In this document: one piece after another, positions 7,939-16,387 of the stretch | Position numbering within the stretch: the stretch's first letter is position 1 | Layout: every line of letters starts with the position of its first letter | DNA from: Fluviibacter sp964604465 | Lineage (GTDB): Bacteria; Pseudomonadota; Gammaproteobacteria; Burkholderiales; Rhodocyclaceae | Length of the DNA: 35,386 nucleotides | Reading direction: 5' to 3' | NCBI GenBank assembly: GCA_964604465.1 | Contig: CAZRYZ010000009.1 | Span: 1 to 35,386 of the forward strand | The notes under the pieces: model-generated | What the model was told of the DNA's origin: nothing | The model's input: only the letters and a program-made list of their open reading frames with translations | Databases searched by the model: none | Made by a program: the position numbers and the translations under genes

Positions 7939-9063
7939 ATGATTCAAGCCCGCCGTCCCCGCCGAACCCACACTGCCCTGTCGGCCCTATTTGCCCTGGC
8001 CGGCCTACTGCTCATCATGGGCCTCCTTGGTAACCCGGTGCAGGCTCGCGAAAAGCGCCCAAAGGCAACGCAGCGCCCACCCATCATGCTGGTCAATCCC
8101 GAGGTTCAAGCGTTTATCGATGACATGCAGGCTCGCCACGGCTTCGAGCCGGCACCCCTGAGTCAGCTTTTCGAGACCCAGCGTCCGGATAATCGGGTGA
8201 TCCGCATCATGGCGCCAGCACCCGTGCAACTGACACCCGACTGGCAATCTTACCGGGCACGCTTCGTCAACAGCCGCCGCATCAATCGCGGACTGCAGTT
8301 CTGGGAAGCAAACGCCGAAACCTTACACCGCGCTGCCGAAACCTATGGCGTCCCACCGGAAATTATCGTTGCCATCATCGGCGTTGAAACCGAATACGGG
8401 CGCAACATGGGGAACTTCAACATTTTCAATGCCCTGGCAACCATCGGGTTCTATGGCGAACGACGGCGCGAATTTTTCCGCTCGGAGCTTGAACAATACC
8501 TCCTCCTGGCTCGCGACAACAGTATGGATCTGACCACGACCCGGGGCTCCTTTGCTGGTGCTCTCGGCATCCCGCAATTCATGCCGAGCAGCCAGCGCCG
8601 TTGGGGAGTGGATTTCGATGGCGATGGCAAGGTGGATCTGATTCACAGTCCAACGGATGCGATTGGTAGTGTCGGCAACTTTCTCAAATCCCACGGCTGG
8701 ATCAAGGGGGAAACTGCGGTAATCAGCGTAATCGCACCAGACCCGCTCCCCGAGGCCTATCAGAAAGTCGATATCAAACCCGCTATCGCGGTCACCCAGT
8801 TTCGAGACTCAGGCTTTGGCTTTGGCGAGCAAGGCTTAACTGCAGGCTTAGCTGATGCACCGGCCACCCTTGTCTCGCTGAGCTCGCCCAAAATAGCAAC
8901 GCAATACTGGCTCGGTTTCAATAACTACTACGTCGTCACGCGCTATAACCGCTCGGCTGCTTACGCGATGTCCGTCATTGAACTGGCCGAGGCGATCCGT
9001 CAGGCTCGAGGCACACCGGATTCAAGTGCGACCACCGAATTAGAGCAGCGAATCGGGGGTTAG
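7939..9063 (+). CDS. mltB: Membrane-bound or periplasmic lytic murein transglycosylase B
   Basis: MltB-type enzymes (family GH103) cleave the MurNAc-GlcNAc bond with formation of 1,6-anhydro-MurNAc. With the start at 7939 the protein has 374 residues, a hydrophobic segment at 13-30 with a possible signal-peptidase site after VQA (36), the catalytic Glu150 in IIGVETEYG, and the substrate-cleft motifs GALGIPQFMPSS and DFDGDGKVDL. No lipobox cysteine is seen, unlike E. coli MltB. The frame is open to 7834, and no strong ribosome-binding site settles the start. The last 24 bases overlap the end of rpoS on the other strand. Confidence 0.88.
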   Translation: MIQARRPRRTHTALSALFALAGLLLIMGLLGNPVQAREKRPKATQRPPIMLVNPEVQAFIDDMQARHGFEPAPLSQLFETQRPDNRVIRIMAPAPVQLTPDWQSYRARFVNSRRINRGLQFWEANAETLHRAAETYGVPPEIIVAIIGVETEYGRNMGNFNIFNALATIGFYGERRREFFRSELEQYLLLARDNSMDLTTTRGSFAGALGIPQFMPSSQRRWGVDFDGDGKVDLIHSPTDAIGSVGNFLKSHGWIKGETAVISVIAPDPLPEAYQKVDIKPAIAVTQFRDSGFGFGEQGLTAGLADAPATLVSLSSPKIATQYWLGFNNYYVVTRYNRSAAYAMSVIELAEAIRQARGTPDSSATTELEQRIGG

Positions 9064-10074
9064 CTGACGGCCGCGCACAATCCCCTGCAGGCGTGTGAGC
9101 GCCTCGGCCTGAATCTGGCGCACACGCTCACGGGTTAAGTGCAGGTCTGCTGCGATGGCCTCCAGCGTTTCAGGTTCACCACCGCGCAGTCCGTAACGGC
9201 GCTCGATCACCTGACGCTGCCGCTCGGGCAGCATGTCGACCCAGGCCAGCAATAAAGTGACCGACTCGGAACTGGCAAAAGACTCATGCGGATCTTCGCC
9301 TTGTCCATCCGGCACGACCTCGGCCAGAGTCTGCTCCGAACCGCCTTCCAGGGGCTGATCCAGCGAACGCACCTGATCATTCCTGCGCATCAGCTGCTCG
9401 ACGGCTGCGGGGGTTTTATCACACAGAACTGCCAGCTCATCCAGACTGGGTTCGCGGGCATGCAACACAACAAACTGGCGCCGATGCCGGTAGATCGCAT
9501 TCATATCGCGTACCAGATGGACCGGGAGTCGCACGAGACGTCCCTGGTTCAGCACCGCCCGCTCGATGCTCTGGCGAATCCACCAGGTGGCGTAGGTTGA
9601 AAATCGGAAACCGCGCTCCGGATCAAATTTTTCCAGTGCATGAATGAGGCCGAGATTTCCTTCTTCAATCAGATCGAGGAGCGGCAAACCACGATTCATA
9701 TAGTGCCGGGCAATTGACACGACAAGTCGCAGGTTACGTTCTACCATTTCCTGACGTGCCGAGAAATCCCCTTCGCGAACGCGCCGCGCGAGCGTGAGCT
9801 CCTGTTCCGCTGTCAACAGCTGACGCAAACCGATTTCATTGAGATATTTCTGCGTCACATCCGCCGATGCCTCATGCCGGAGGCGTGCGATATCGGCCTC
9901 GGCAAGATCGGGTTCCTGGCCCTTCAGCGTTTCAAGCGTATTGTCATCCGGTTCAGCATCTGCCAGCGAACTGCCATGATCGGTGGCAGGCCACTCGCTT
10001 ATGCGAACGTCATCCCCGGGATCCGCACCTTCTGAACACGTTTTCTCAGGACGGTGTTCAGTGGGGCGCGGCAT
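9040..10074 (-). CDS. rpoS: RNA polymerase sigma factor RpoS
   Basis: The stationary-phase/general-stress sigma factor, 344 residues. Region 1.2 ends in YLNEIGLRQLLTAEQE, region 2 has DLIEEGNLGLIHALEKFD and STYATWWIRQSIERA, and region 4 has ERRYGLRGGEPETLEAI followed by LTRERVRQIQAEAL, the helix-turn-helix for the -35 element. Lying after nlpD in a surE-pcm-nlpD run identifies it as RpoS rather than another sigma-70 paralogue. It starts five bases after the nlpD stop with only a weak ribosome-binding site. In E. coli the main rpoS promoter lies inside nlpD; I did not identify one here. Confidence 0.95.
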   Translation of the reverse strand: MPRPTEHRPEKTCSEGADPGDDVRISEWPATDHGSSLADAEPDDNTLETLKGQEPDLAEADIARLRHEASADVTQKYLNEIGLRQLLTAEQELTLARRVREGDFSARQEMVERNLRLVVSIARHYMNRGLPLLDLIEEGNLGLIHALEKFDPERGFRFSTYATWWIRQSIERAVLNQGRLVRLPVHLVRDMNAIYRHRRQFVVLHAREPSLDELAVLCDKTPAAVEQLMRRNDQVRSLDQPLEGGSEQTLAEVVPDGQGEDPHESFASSESVTLLLAWVDMLPERQRQVIERRYGLRGGEPETLEAIAADLHLTRERVRQIQAEALTRLQGIVRGRQLTPDSLL

Positions 10075-10079
10075 GGTGA

Positions 10080-10871
10080 TCAGGTGCCGCGCTGTGCCAT
10101 GAATTTCATGGGGTCCACCGGTTTGCCCTGTCGCCGCACCTCAAAATGCAACATGACCGATTCGGCATCGCTATCGCCCATATCGGCAATTTGCTGACCC
10201 CGCTTCACCACATCACCTTCCTTGACCAGAATCTTGCTGTTGTGCGCGTAAGCCGTCAGATAGTTGCCATCGTGCTTCACGATGACCAGGTTGCCATAGC
10301 CACGTAAACCGGAGCCTGCATACACCACCTTGCCATCAGCAGCGGCATCCACGGGCTCGCCCATTTTGCCGGCAATATTGATGCCCTTGTTGGACGACTC
10401 ATTGAAGCCTGCTACCACTTTGCCTTTGGCTGGCCAGGAGAACCGGACACCATCCGCCATGGCCGCCTGCGTGGCTGCCGAAGTGCTTGGCGCATCATCG
10501 ACCGGTTTTGCCGGCGCGGCGGACTTGGTCATTTCCTTGGTAGCACCGCTCTTGGCCGGTGGCATCTTCTTGGCGACCTTCTGAGCACCACGACGGACAC
10601 ACAGTGTCCGGTCAAGTTGAATAATGTTCGGGTTCGAAAGCTGGTTCATGGCCGCAAGATCCCGGTAATCGGCGCCGTTATCTAGCGCGATGCCGATGAG
10701 GGTATCTCCCCGCTTCACGGTCCAGGTCTGGGTGCAATCGGCGGGGAGCGGCGGATAGGGCGAGGCCGTTCGTGTGCCGTCATCAACAGGCGCGCGATGC
10801 ATCGACGTGCACCCCGCAAGAACCACCAAAGCCATCAAACCTATCGATACTCTTTTCAAAACCAGCCTCAT
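10080..10871 (-). CDS. nlpD: Amidase activator NlpD (LysM plus degenerate M23 domain)
   Basis: An outer-membrane lipoprotein of 263 residues with a lipobox ending at Cys21 (VLAGC), a LysM domain (about 47-93, TWTVKRGDTL to DRTLCV) and a C-terminal LytM/M23 domain (about 143-258). The metal-binding HxxxD of active M23 enzymes is replaced by NKGIN, and the first His of the final HxH is replaced (VMLHFEV), so the domain should be inactive. That fits the known role of NlpD as activator of the amidase AmiC in daughter-cell separation. The ATG overlaps the pcm stop in ATGA. Confidence 0.93.
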   Translation of the reverse strand: MRLVLKRVSIGLMALVVLAGCTSMHRAPVDDGTRTASPYPPLPADCTQTWTVKRGDTLIGIALDNGADYRDLAAMNQLSNPNIIQLDRTLCVRRGAQKVAKKMPPAKSGATKEMTKSAAPAKPVDDAPSTSAATQAAMADGVRFSWPAKGKVVAGFNESSNKGINIAGKMGEPVDAAADGKVVYAGSGLRGYGNLVIVKHDGNYLTAYAHNSKILVKEGDVVKRGQQIADMGDSDAESVMLHFEVRRQGKPVDPMKFMAQRGT

Positions 10872-11539
10872 TCCACCCCGGGCAACATGGGGACAAACTT
10901 TACAGGATCTCGCAACTGCTCGTGCCAGCCGCTCTCGGAACGTTCAATTACCAGCATGCGCTGCACCGCTGATTCCGAACTGGCACCAAACGGCATGACC
11001 ATTCTGCCACCAACCGCCATTTGCTGTAAGAGGGCCTCCGGTACTTTAGGGGCTGCCGCCGCCAGAATGATCGAATCAAAAGGCGCCGCCTCCTGGATCC
11101 CCAGATAGCCGTCACCATGTTTAAGTCGCACATTGAAGCATTTGATGGTCCGCAGATTCACCTTGGCACGATCAATCAGACCAGCCAACCGTTCGACGGA
11201 ATACACCTCCTTCGTCAGACCGGCCAGCACCGCAGCCTGATAGCCGCAACCGGTGCCAATCTCCAGCGTTTTACCCAGCGGCCGATTATCGGCGCGTAAG
11301 CACTCGATCATGCGCGCCACAATGTAGGGCTGCGAAATCGTCTGCCCTAACCCCAGTGGTAAGGCCGTATCTTCATACGCACGGTGGGCAAAGGCCTCGT
11401 CCACAAAAAGGTGACGTTCCACCTTGTTGATCGCCGCCAGAACCCCCTTATCGGTTATGCCCTGCTGCTGCAGTCGCTCCACCATTCTCGCCCGGGTCCG
11501 GGCGGAGGTCATGCCTTGTCCAAGGGCCGCCCGACTCAT
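10868..11539 (-). CDS. pcm: Protein-L-isoaspartate O-methyltransferase
   Basis: Pcm methylates isoaspartyl residues in aged proteins so that they can revert to aspartate. The 223 residues contain GQTISQPYIVARM, the SAM-binding LEIGTGCGYQAAVLA, and VYSVERL, all typical of the family. The N-terminus could instead start at the second Met (residue 10), which is closer to the usual family start; both have weak ribosome-binding sites. It sits three bases after surE and overlaps nlpD, the classic gammaproteobacterial order. Confidence 0.95.
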   Translation of the reverse strand: MSRAALGQGMTSARTRARMVERLQQQGITDKGVLAAINKVERHLFVDEAFAHRAYEDTALPLGLGQTISQPYIVARMIECLRADNRPLGKTLEIGTGCGYQAAVLAGLTKEVYSVERLAGLIDRAKVNLRTIKCFNVRLKHGDGYLGIQEAAPFDSIILAAAAPKVPEALLQQMAVGGRMVMPFGASSESAVQRMLVIERSESGWHEQLRDPVKFVPMLPGVE

Positions 11540-11542
11540 GAA

Positions 11543-12283
11543 TTAGCCTAGCCAGTCCCGGACTGCGGCCAGTTGATCGCTATGGGTCAGATCAAGGCGC
11601 AAAGGAGTAATCGAGACATAACCTTCTCCGACCGCATGAAAATCAGTGCCCGGGCCATTATCCTGAGCCGCCCCGGCTGGTCCGACCCAATAAACCACCT
11701 CGCCACGAGGATTCGTACTGCGAATTACCGGCTCGGCCTTATGCCGCTTGCCCAGACGTGTGACCTTGAATCCGCGAATTTCGTCATAGGGCACGTCGGG
11801 CACATTCACATTAAGCAGGATCGCTTGCCCGAACGGTTTGGCAAGCAACTTCTCGCCAATTTCGCAGGCTACACGTCCAGCGGTTTCAAAATAGCGCGCC
11901 TCCTTGCCAACCAGTGATACCGCCATCGAGGGCACCCCAAGCAGATATCCCTCGGTCGCCGCAGCCACCGTGCCGGAATAAACCGTATCGTCGCCCATAT
12001 TGGCGCCGTGATTGATACCAGAGACAATCAGATGGGGGAGCGGCTCGATCAGACCAGTGACTGCCAGATGCACACAATCGGTGGGCGTGCCATTCACAAA
12101 CTTGAAGCCATTCGGGGCGGTCCGCAGCGTCAGGGGTCGATCCAGCGTCAGGGAATTACTGGCGCCACTACGATCGCGTTCCGGAGCAACAACGTCAATG
12201 GGGCCTAACGGAGTCAGCGCATCAAACAGGACGCGAAGACCGGTGGCGAAATAGCCATCATCGTTGGAGAGAAGGATCGACAT
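11543..12283 (-). CDS. surE: 5'/3'-nucleotidase SurE
   Basis: SurE is a cytoplasmic metal-dependent nucleoside monophosphatase associated with stationary-phase survival. The 246 residues start with the acidic metal site SNDDGY (Asp8, Asp9), then have RSGASNSLT (Ser39) and SGINHGANMGDDTVYSGTVA (Asn91), which is the family signature. The length matches the family. It is the first gene of the surE-pcm-nlpD-rpoS run, starting about 60 bases downstream of the terminator of the H-NS-family gene, so its promoter should lie in that short gap. Confidence 0.96.
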   Translation of the reverse strand: MSILLSNDDGYFATGLRVLFDALTPLGPIDVVAPERDRSGASNSLTLDRPLTLRTAPNGFKFVNGTPTDCVHLAVTGLIEPLPHLIVSGINHGANMGDDTVYSGTVAAATEGYLLGVPSMAVSLVGKEARYFETAGRVACEIGEKLLAKPFGQAILLNVNVPDVPYDEIRGFKVTRLGKRHKAEPVIRSTNPRGEVVYWVGPAGAAQDNGPGTDFHAVGEGYVSITPLRLDLTHSDQLAAVRDWLG

Positions 12284-12344
12284 AATGGCCGTAAGGATAC
12301 CGCAAGCAGACCGCCTGCTAGCGCCCGGATGATAGAAACCGATA

Positions 12345-12372
12345 ATAAAAAAGGGGGGCTTTAGCCCCCCTT
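12345..12372 (-). terminator. Terminator of the H-NS-family gene
   Basis: On the minus strand AAGGGGGGCT pairs with AGCCCCCCTT around a short loop, followed by TTTTATTAT. It lies about 24 bases after the stop of the H-NS-family gene. Confidence 0.9.
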
Positions 12373-12395
12373 AGATCGGAACAACCCAATTTTGA

Positions 12396-12731
12396 TTAGC
12401 GAATCAATAGGCTTTCAAGGGATTTACCCTGATTCAGCGCAGCCTGAACCCACAGCGGCTTGCGACCACGACCGGTCCAGGTTTCCGATGGATTAGATGG
12501 GTTGGCATATTTAGCAGCCACCGGCTTGCGGGCTCCCGACGATTTACGGGGCTTTTTAGTACCGGCCAATTCTTCCAGCGAATAACCATGCTCACGGGCA
12601 ATGGCTTTCAGCTTTTCAATGGCGGCTTCACGAGCGGCACTGGTGGCCTCTTCGGTGCGGCGCTTGATTTCGGCCGGTACCTTTTTGAGCAGGTCTTTTA
12701 GTTGATCAATATTCAGGCTCGACAGATCCAT
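12396..12731 (-). CDS. H-NS family nucleoid-associated protein
   Basis: A 111-residue DNA-binding protein with H-NS family architecture: an N-terminal helical oligomerisation region (about 1-50), a basic Lys/Arg-rich linker (KKPRKSSGARK) and the C-terminal DNA-binding domain with the signature ETWTGRGRKPLW. Such proteins bind AT-rich minor grooves and silence or compact DNA. ATG 12731 has GGAG upstream. The upstream region is very AT-rich, so autoregulation is plausible. It has its own promoter and terminator and follows tRNA-Pro on the same strand. Confidence 0.93.
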   Translation of the reverse strand: MDLSSLNIDQLKDLLKKVPAEIKRRTEEATSAAREAAIEKLKAIAREHGYSLEELAGTKKPRKSSGARKPVAAKYANPSNPSETWTGRGRKPLWVQAALNQGKSLESLLIR

Positions 12732-12771
12732 TGATATCTCCGGATAATTAGGTGATTTAAAAAAATTGGAT

Positions 12772-12786
12772 AGCCAATGATTGGCT
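12772..12786. promoter_or_regulatory. Palindrome at the predicted start of H-NS-family transcription
   Basis: AGCCAAT-G-ATTGGCT is a perfect 7-1-7 palindrome just downstream of the predicted transcription start, a position typical of a repressor operator or a 5' leader hairpin. Confidence 0.5.
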
Positions 12787-12795
12787 TATTCGCTA

Positions 12796-12824
12796 ATTCT
12801 AATCCTGATAAATATAAATAACAA
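12796..12824 (-). promoter_or_regulatory. Sigma-70-type promoter of the H-NS-family gene
   Basis: On the minus strand TTGTTA (12824-12819) and TAGAAT (12801-12796) are separated by exactly 17 bases in a strongly AT-rich tract. The predicted start is near 12789, giving a leader of about 58 bases. Confidence 0.6.
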
Positions 12825-12839
12825 TACCAGGACAATTAA

Positions 12840-12854
12840 CCGAAATAATTTCGG
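12840..12854. promoter_or_regulatory. Palindrome upstream of the H-NS-family promoter
   Basis: CCGAAAT-A-ATTTCGG is a perfect 7-1-7 palindrome about 15 bases upstream of the -35, with the same geometry as the one at 12772-12786 but a different sequence. It is a candidate activator or repressor site. Confidence 0.45.
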
Positions 12855-12931
12855 GCCAATTTAATCAATCATTTTTTTAAAAGCAAAAGGTCACTGAACA
12901 GGGACCCTATTTTCCGGCTAAGTCAAAAAAC

Positions 12932-12958
12932 AAAAAAGCCAACCGGCAAAGGTTGGCT
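12932..12958 (-). terminator. Terminator after tRNA-Pro
   Basis: On the minus strand AGCCAACC pairs with GGTTGGCT around a six-base loop and is followed by six T. It lies about 17 bases beyond the CCA end of the tRNA. Confidence 0.9.
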
Positions 12959-12974
12959 AATTCATTGAATCTAT

Positions 12975-13052
<78 letters not shown>

Positions 13053-13097
13053 CTCGGGCTGCATTGTACGGCATTACCGCCGCGCACTCAATGAAAA

Positions 13098-13565
13098 TCA
13101 GTGCTGGAGCAGCTGAATAATCTCTTCGAGCTTTGCCCTGAGGTCAACCGACACGGCAGATTGTGGCGTTTGAGCGCTCTGGGCATTCACGTAATTCGAC
13201 ATTGAACCGTTCGCATGTCCGTTAGCATGACCATTGCCGTTGGTGTTGCCATTACCCGATGGGTGGCTGAGCTGTATCCGAGCCCCGTGGATCGTATAAC
13301 CCTGATCGTAGAGCAACTCGCGTATGCGGCGAACGAGCAGAACTTCATGGTGCTGGTAGTAACGACGATTCCCCCGACGCTTGAGCGGCTTAAGCTGGGT
13401 AAATTCCTGCTCCCAGTAGCGCAGTACGTGCGCCTTCACGCCACACAGCTCGCTGACCTCACCGATCGTAAAATAACGCTTGGCCGGAATCGGCGGCAAC
13501 GCCGACGAGCTCCTCGTTACGGCATCGACCTCTGTACCGCCCATCGGGCTGAATAGATCCGTCAT
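13098..13565 (-). CDS. MerR-family transcriptional regulator
   Basis: A 155-residue regulator with an N-terminal MerR winged helix (about 29-98): RYFTIGEVSELCGVKAHVLR, then YWEQEF, RRGNRRYYQHHEVLLVRRI and LLYDQGYTI. The C-terminal part lacks cysteines for metal binding and holds a Gly/Asn/His-rich segment followed by a short helix (RAKLEEIIQLLQ) that may dimerise. A MerR-like gene after ihfA is common in gammaproteobacteria; its target is generally not known. It lies 16 bases after ihfA and is probably part of the same transcript. Confidence 0.9.
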   Translation of the reverse strand: MTDLFSPMGGTEVDAVTRSSSALPPIPAKRYFTIGEVSELCGVKAHVLRYWEQEFTQLKPLKRRGNRRYYQHHEVLLVRRIRELLYDQGYTIHGARIQLSHPSGNGNTNGNGHANGHANGSMSNYVNAQSAQTPQSAVSVDLRAKLEEIIQLLQH

Positions 13566-13581
13566 GACTGACAGTAATCAA

Positions 13582-13887
13582 TCAGTGACGGCCGGATTTC
13601 TGGACGCGCTCGACTTCATCCTTGAGCTTCTGGCTCGGATGAAAGGTCACGACACGTCGTGCCGAGATCGGGATTTCTTCGCCAGTCTTCGGGTTACGCC
13701 CCGGGCGCTGCGGCTTGTCACGCAGCTGGAAGTTGCCAAACCCGGATAGCTTCACCCACTGGCCTCCCGTCAGTTTTTCGGCAATTTCAGCAAAGAAGGC
13801 TTCCACCATATCCTTGGATTCACGCTTGTTCAGTCCGAGATTCTCGAAGAGGATGTCGGAGACTTCGGCTTTGGTCAGTGTGGTCAT
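13582..13887 (-). CDS. ihfA: Integration host factor subunit alpha
   Basis: A 101-residue DNA-bending protein that pairs with IHF-beta. The sequence starts MTTLTKAEVSDILFENLGLN, has the core KLSGFGNFQLRDKPQRPGRNPKTGEEIPI with the beta-arm Pro-Gly that intercalates DNA, and ends with RRVVTFHPSQKLKDEV. It follows pheT by about 77 bases, the standard location, and precedes the MerR-type gene. Confidence 0.97.
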   Translation of the reverse strand: MTTLTKAEVSDILFENLGLNKRESKDMVEAFFAEIAEKLTGGQWVKLSGFGNFQLRDKPQRPGRNPKTGEEIPISARRVVTFHPSQKLKDEVERVQKSGRH

Positions 13888-13964
13888 GGTGCAGGTCTTT
13901 CAAAAATACGTCAGGCCAGCCAAAGGCCGGCGTGATTGGATCCGAATAAATATTCTAACGGTTT

Positions 13965-16343
13965 TCAGCTTCTCAGGGTGGCGCCGACTGCGACAAGTCG
14001 CTCCAGCAGCTTCGCCATGACGGACTCAACCATCTGATCTTCCAAGGTTTTCTCAGTATCCTGCAAGGTGAAGCGGAAAGCAAGGCTTTTCGCCCCCTCC
14101 GGCACCCCTTTGCCCTGATACTGGTCAAACAGGACAACGTCCTTCAGCACGGTCGGCGCATCGGCCCAGAGTTGATCCAGTAGGGTCTGCACCGGCATCG
14201 CCGCATCCACGACCACCGCCAGATCACGGTAAACAACCGGGAAGGCGGATACCGGAGCATAGGTGGGCACCTTAACCGGTGCCATCAGATCACTATCCAG
14301 CTCAAAGAGAATCGGTGCCGATTCCAGCTCATATTTCTGAACCCACCGCGGATGGAGTTCCCCAAGCCAACCCACCGGTTGACCATCGCGCAAGATTCGG
14401 GCGCTTCGCCCCGGATGAAAGGCAGGATGAAGCGCCGCCTCGAAGCGCAGCGTGCCCAAGAGATTCAGTGCTTCGACATCCGCCTTGGCATCAAAGAAAT
14501 CCGTCGCGCGCGTCTTGGCGCCCCACTGCTCGGCGACCACCGGCCCCCAGCTTAGCCCCCCCAGACGCAAGGTCTGGCGATATCCATCAACCTGTCCGAC
14601 CGTGGAGAAATTCGCCCGCTCAAAGACGCGACCCGTTTCAAAAACCTGGAGACGGGGCTGACGACGGCGCTGATTATGGATGAGGGTATTGATCAGGCCG
14701 CCAATCAGCGTCGAACGCATGACCGAAAGATGGCTGGCAATCGGGTTCGCCAATTCGACAGGCGCTGCGTTGGCCGCAAAGTCTACTTCCCAGGCCTCGG
14801 GGGTGAAGGCAAGATTAATCACCTCCTGATAGCCACGTTCAACCAAAGTATCACGCAGCGCGCGAAGCGGGCGTTGCGTCTCGGTCTGGCCCAGCATCGT
14901 CATCGGCCCGATGGGTGGTTTCGCAGGGATCTGGTCGTAACCAATCACGCGGGCCACTTCTTCAATCAGGTCCTCTTCGATTTCCAGGTCATGACGCCAG
15001 CTTGGCGGCACAATCTTCAGGCCACCCTCGACCATTTCAGGCTTGAAACCCAAACGTTCGAAGATGGCTGTAATTTCGGCATCGCTTGGCGCAATGCCCA
15101 GTACTTTGCGAATACGGTCAAAGCGGGCGTTGACCGGCAGACGCTCAGGCAATGCCGTCAACTGATCCACTACCGGGCCGGGTTTGCCACCGCAGATCTG
15201 GAGGACTAATTGTGTGATCCGCTCCACGCCGGTTACTGTGTCGTTGAAATCGACGCCGCGTTCGAAACGGTGGCCGGCATCCGTGTTCAGGGTAAGCCAG
15301 CGACTGCGACCCTGGATAGCCGAGGGGAGCCAGTAAGCGGCTTCGACATATATATCGGTCGTCTGATCCGTACAGGCGGTGCGCTCGCCACCCATAATGC
15401 CGGCAAGGCTAATCGCACCCTGCGTATCGGCAATCACGCCGTAGCGTGCATCCAGCGTGACTTCGTTACCACCGAGTAGCGTCAGTTTCTCTTCAGGCTC
15501 GGCCCAGCGTATGGTTAGGCCCTGCTGCACACTGTTCAGATCAAACACATGGTTCGGGCGATTGAGCTCCAGCATCACATAGTTGGAGATGTCGACCAGC
15601 GCGCTAATAGTGCGCAGACCGCATCGTTCCAGCGCCTGGATCATCCATGCAGGTGTTTGCGCTTTTGCATTGACTCCCCGGATGATACGACCGGTAAAAC
15701 GGCCACACAGATCAGGCGCTTCAATACAGACCGGCAGTGTTTGATCATGAGTCGGTTCAACCGGCTTGATCTCCGGCGCATTCATCGGGGTATGGGTCAA
15801 CGCCGAAACCTCACGCGCCAAGCCCAACAGCCCCAGGCAATCCGGGCGGTTGGGCGTGAGCTTGAGTTCGATACAGATATCGTCCAGGCAGAGCAGTTCA
15901 CGGAGCAACGTGCCTGGCTTTGCATCGGCCGACAGAATCATGAGGCCATCACTCTCTTTAGCCATGCCCAATTCCACGGCGGCACACAGCATCCCAGCAG
16001 AGGGCACGCCACGCACCTTGGCTTCTTTGATTTTGAAATTGCCTGGCAATACAGCGCCTGGCAATGCACACGGCACTTTGAGGCCGGCGGCCACATTGCT
16101 GGCACCACAAACGATTTGTCGCGACACCCCCTCGCCCGTATCGACCTCACAGACATTCAGACGATCCGCATCCGGATGTTTGGAGACGGACAACACGTGA
16201 CCAACGACCACGTTGTTAAAAGGCGGCGCCACAGATCCCCGTTCTTCTACTTCCAGACCGGCCATGGTCAGTAACTCGGCCAGCGCTTCGGAAGACAGAT
16301 CCGGATTGACGAACTGACGGAGCCAGGATTCCGAGAATTTCAT
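13965..16343 (-). CDS. pheT: Phenylalanine-tRNA ligase subunit beta
   Basis: The 792-residue beta subunit of the alpha2-beta2 PheRS. The order is an N-terminal EMAP-like tRNA-binding domain (about 40-150), the B3/B4 editing domain, the B5 domain (about 400-475), the catalytic-like core and a C-terminal FDX-ACB domain (about 700-792, starting near YAPVSAFPVVYRDLAVVVD) that contacts the tRNA anticodon stem. The length is normal (795 in E. coli). It lies 44 bases after pheS. Confidence 0.97.
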   Translation of the reverse strand: MKFSESWLRQFVNPDLSSEALAELLTMAGLEVEERGSVAPPFNNVVVGHVLSVSKHPDADRLNVCEVDTGEGVSRQIVCGASNVAAGLKVPCALPGAVLPGNFKIKEAKVRGVPSAGMLCAAVELGMAKESDGLMILSADAKPGTLLRELLCLDDICIELKLTPNRPDCLGLLGLAREVSALTHTPMNAPEIKPVEPTHDQTLPVCIEAPDLCGRFTGRIIRGVNAKAQTPAWMIQALERCGLRTISALVDISNYVMLELNRPNHVFDLNSVQQGLTIRWAEPEEKLTLLGGNEVTLDARYGVIADTQGAISLAGIMGGERTACTDQTTDIYVEAAYWLPSAIQGRSRWLTLNTDAGHRFERGVDFNDTVTGVERITQLVLQICGGKPGPVVDQLTALPERLPVNARFDRIRKVLGIAPSDAEITAIFERLGFKPEMVEGGLKIVPPSWRHDLEIEEDLIEEVARVIGYDQIPAKPPIGPMTMLGQTETQRPLRALRDTLVERGYQEVINLAFTPEAWEVDFAANAAPVELANPIASHLSVMRSTLIGGLINTLIHNQRRRQPRLQVFETGRVFERANFSTVGQVDGYRQTLRLGGLSWGPVVAEQWGAKTRATDFFDAKADVEALNLLGTLRFEAALHPAFHPGRSARILRDGQPVGWLGELHPRWVQKYELESAPILFELDSDLMAPVKVPTYAPVSAFPVVYRDLAVVVDAAMPVQTLLDQLWADAPTVLKDVVLFDQYQGKGVPEGAKSLAFRFTLQDTEKTLEDQMVESVMAKLLERLVAVGATLRS

Positions 16344-16387
16344 GCTTGAAGTCTTTCGCTAAAACTTGACTTTAATTACCGCGCCAA

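Noticed and set aside
10080..10871. NlpD as an active M23 endopeptidase
   Set aside because: The metal-ligand His and Asp of the first motif and one His of the last motif are replaced, as in known amidase activators.
13190..13265. Repeated GTTxGCATG units as a CRISPR or mobile repeat
   Set aside because: The units are short, inside a MerR coding frame and without spacers.
15549..16274. 241-codon plus-strand frame opposite pheT
   Set aside because: Antisense shadow of the conserved N-terminal part of pheT, without a family resemblance.
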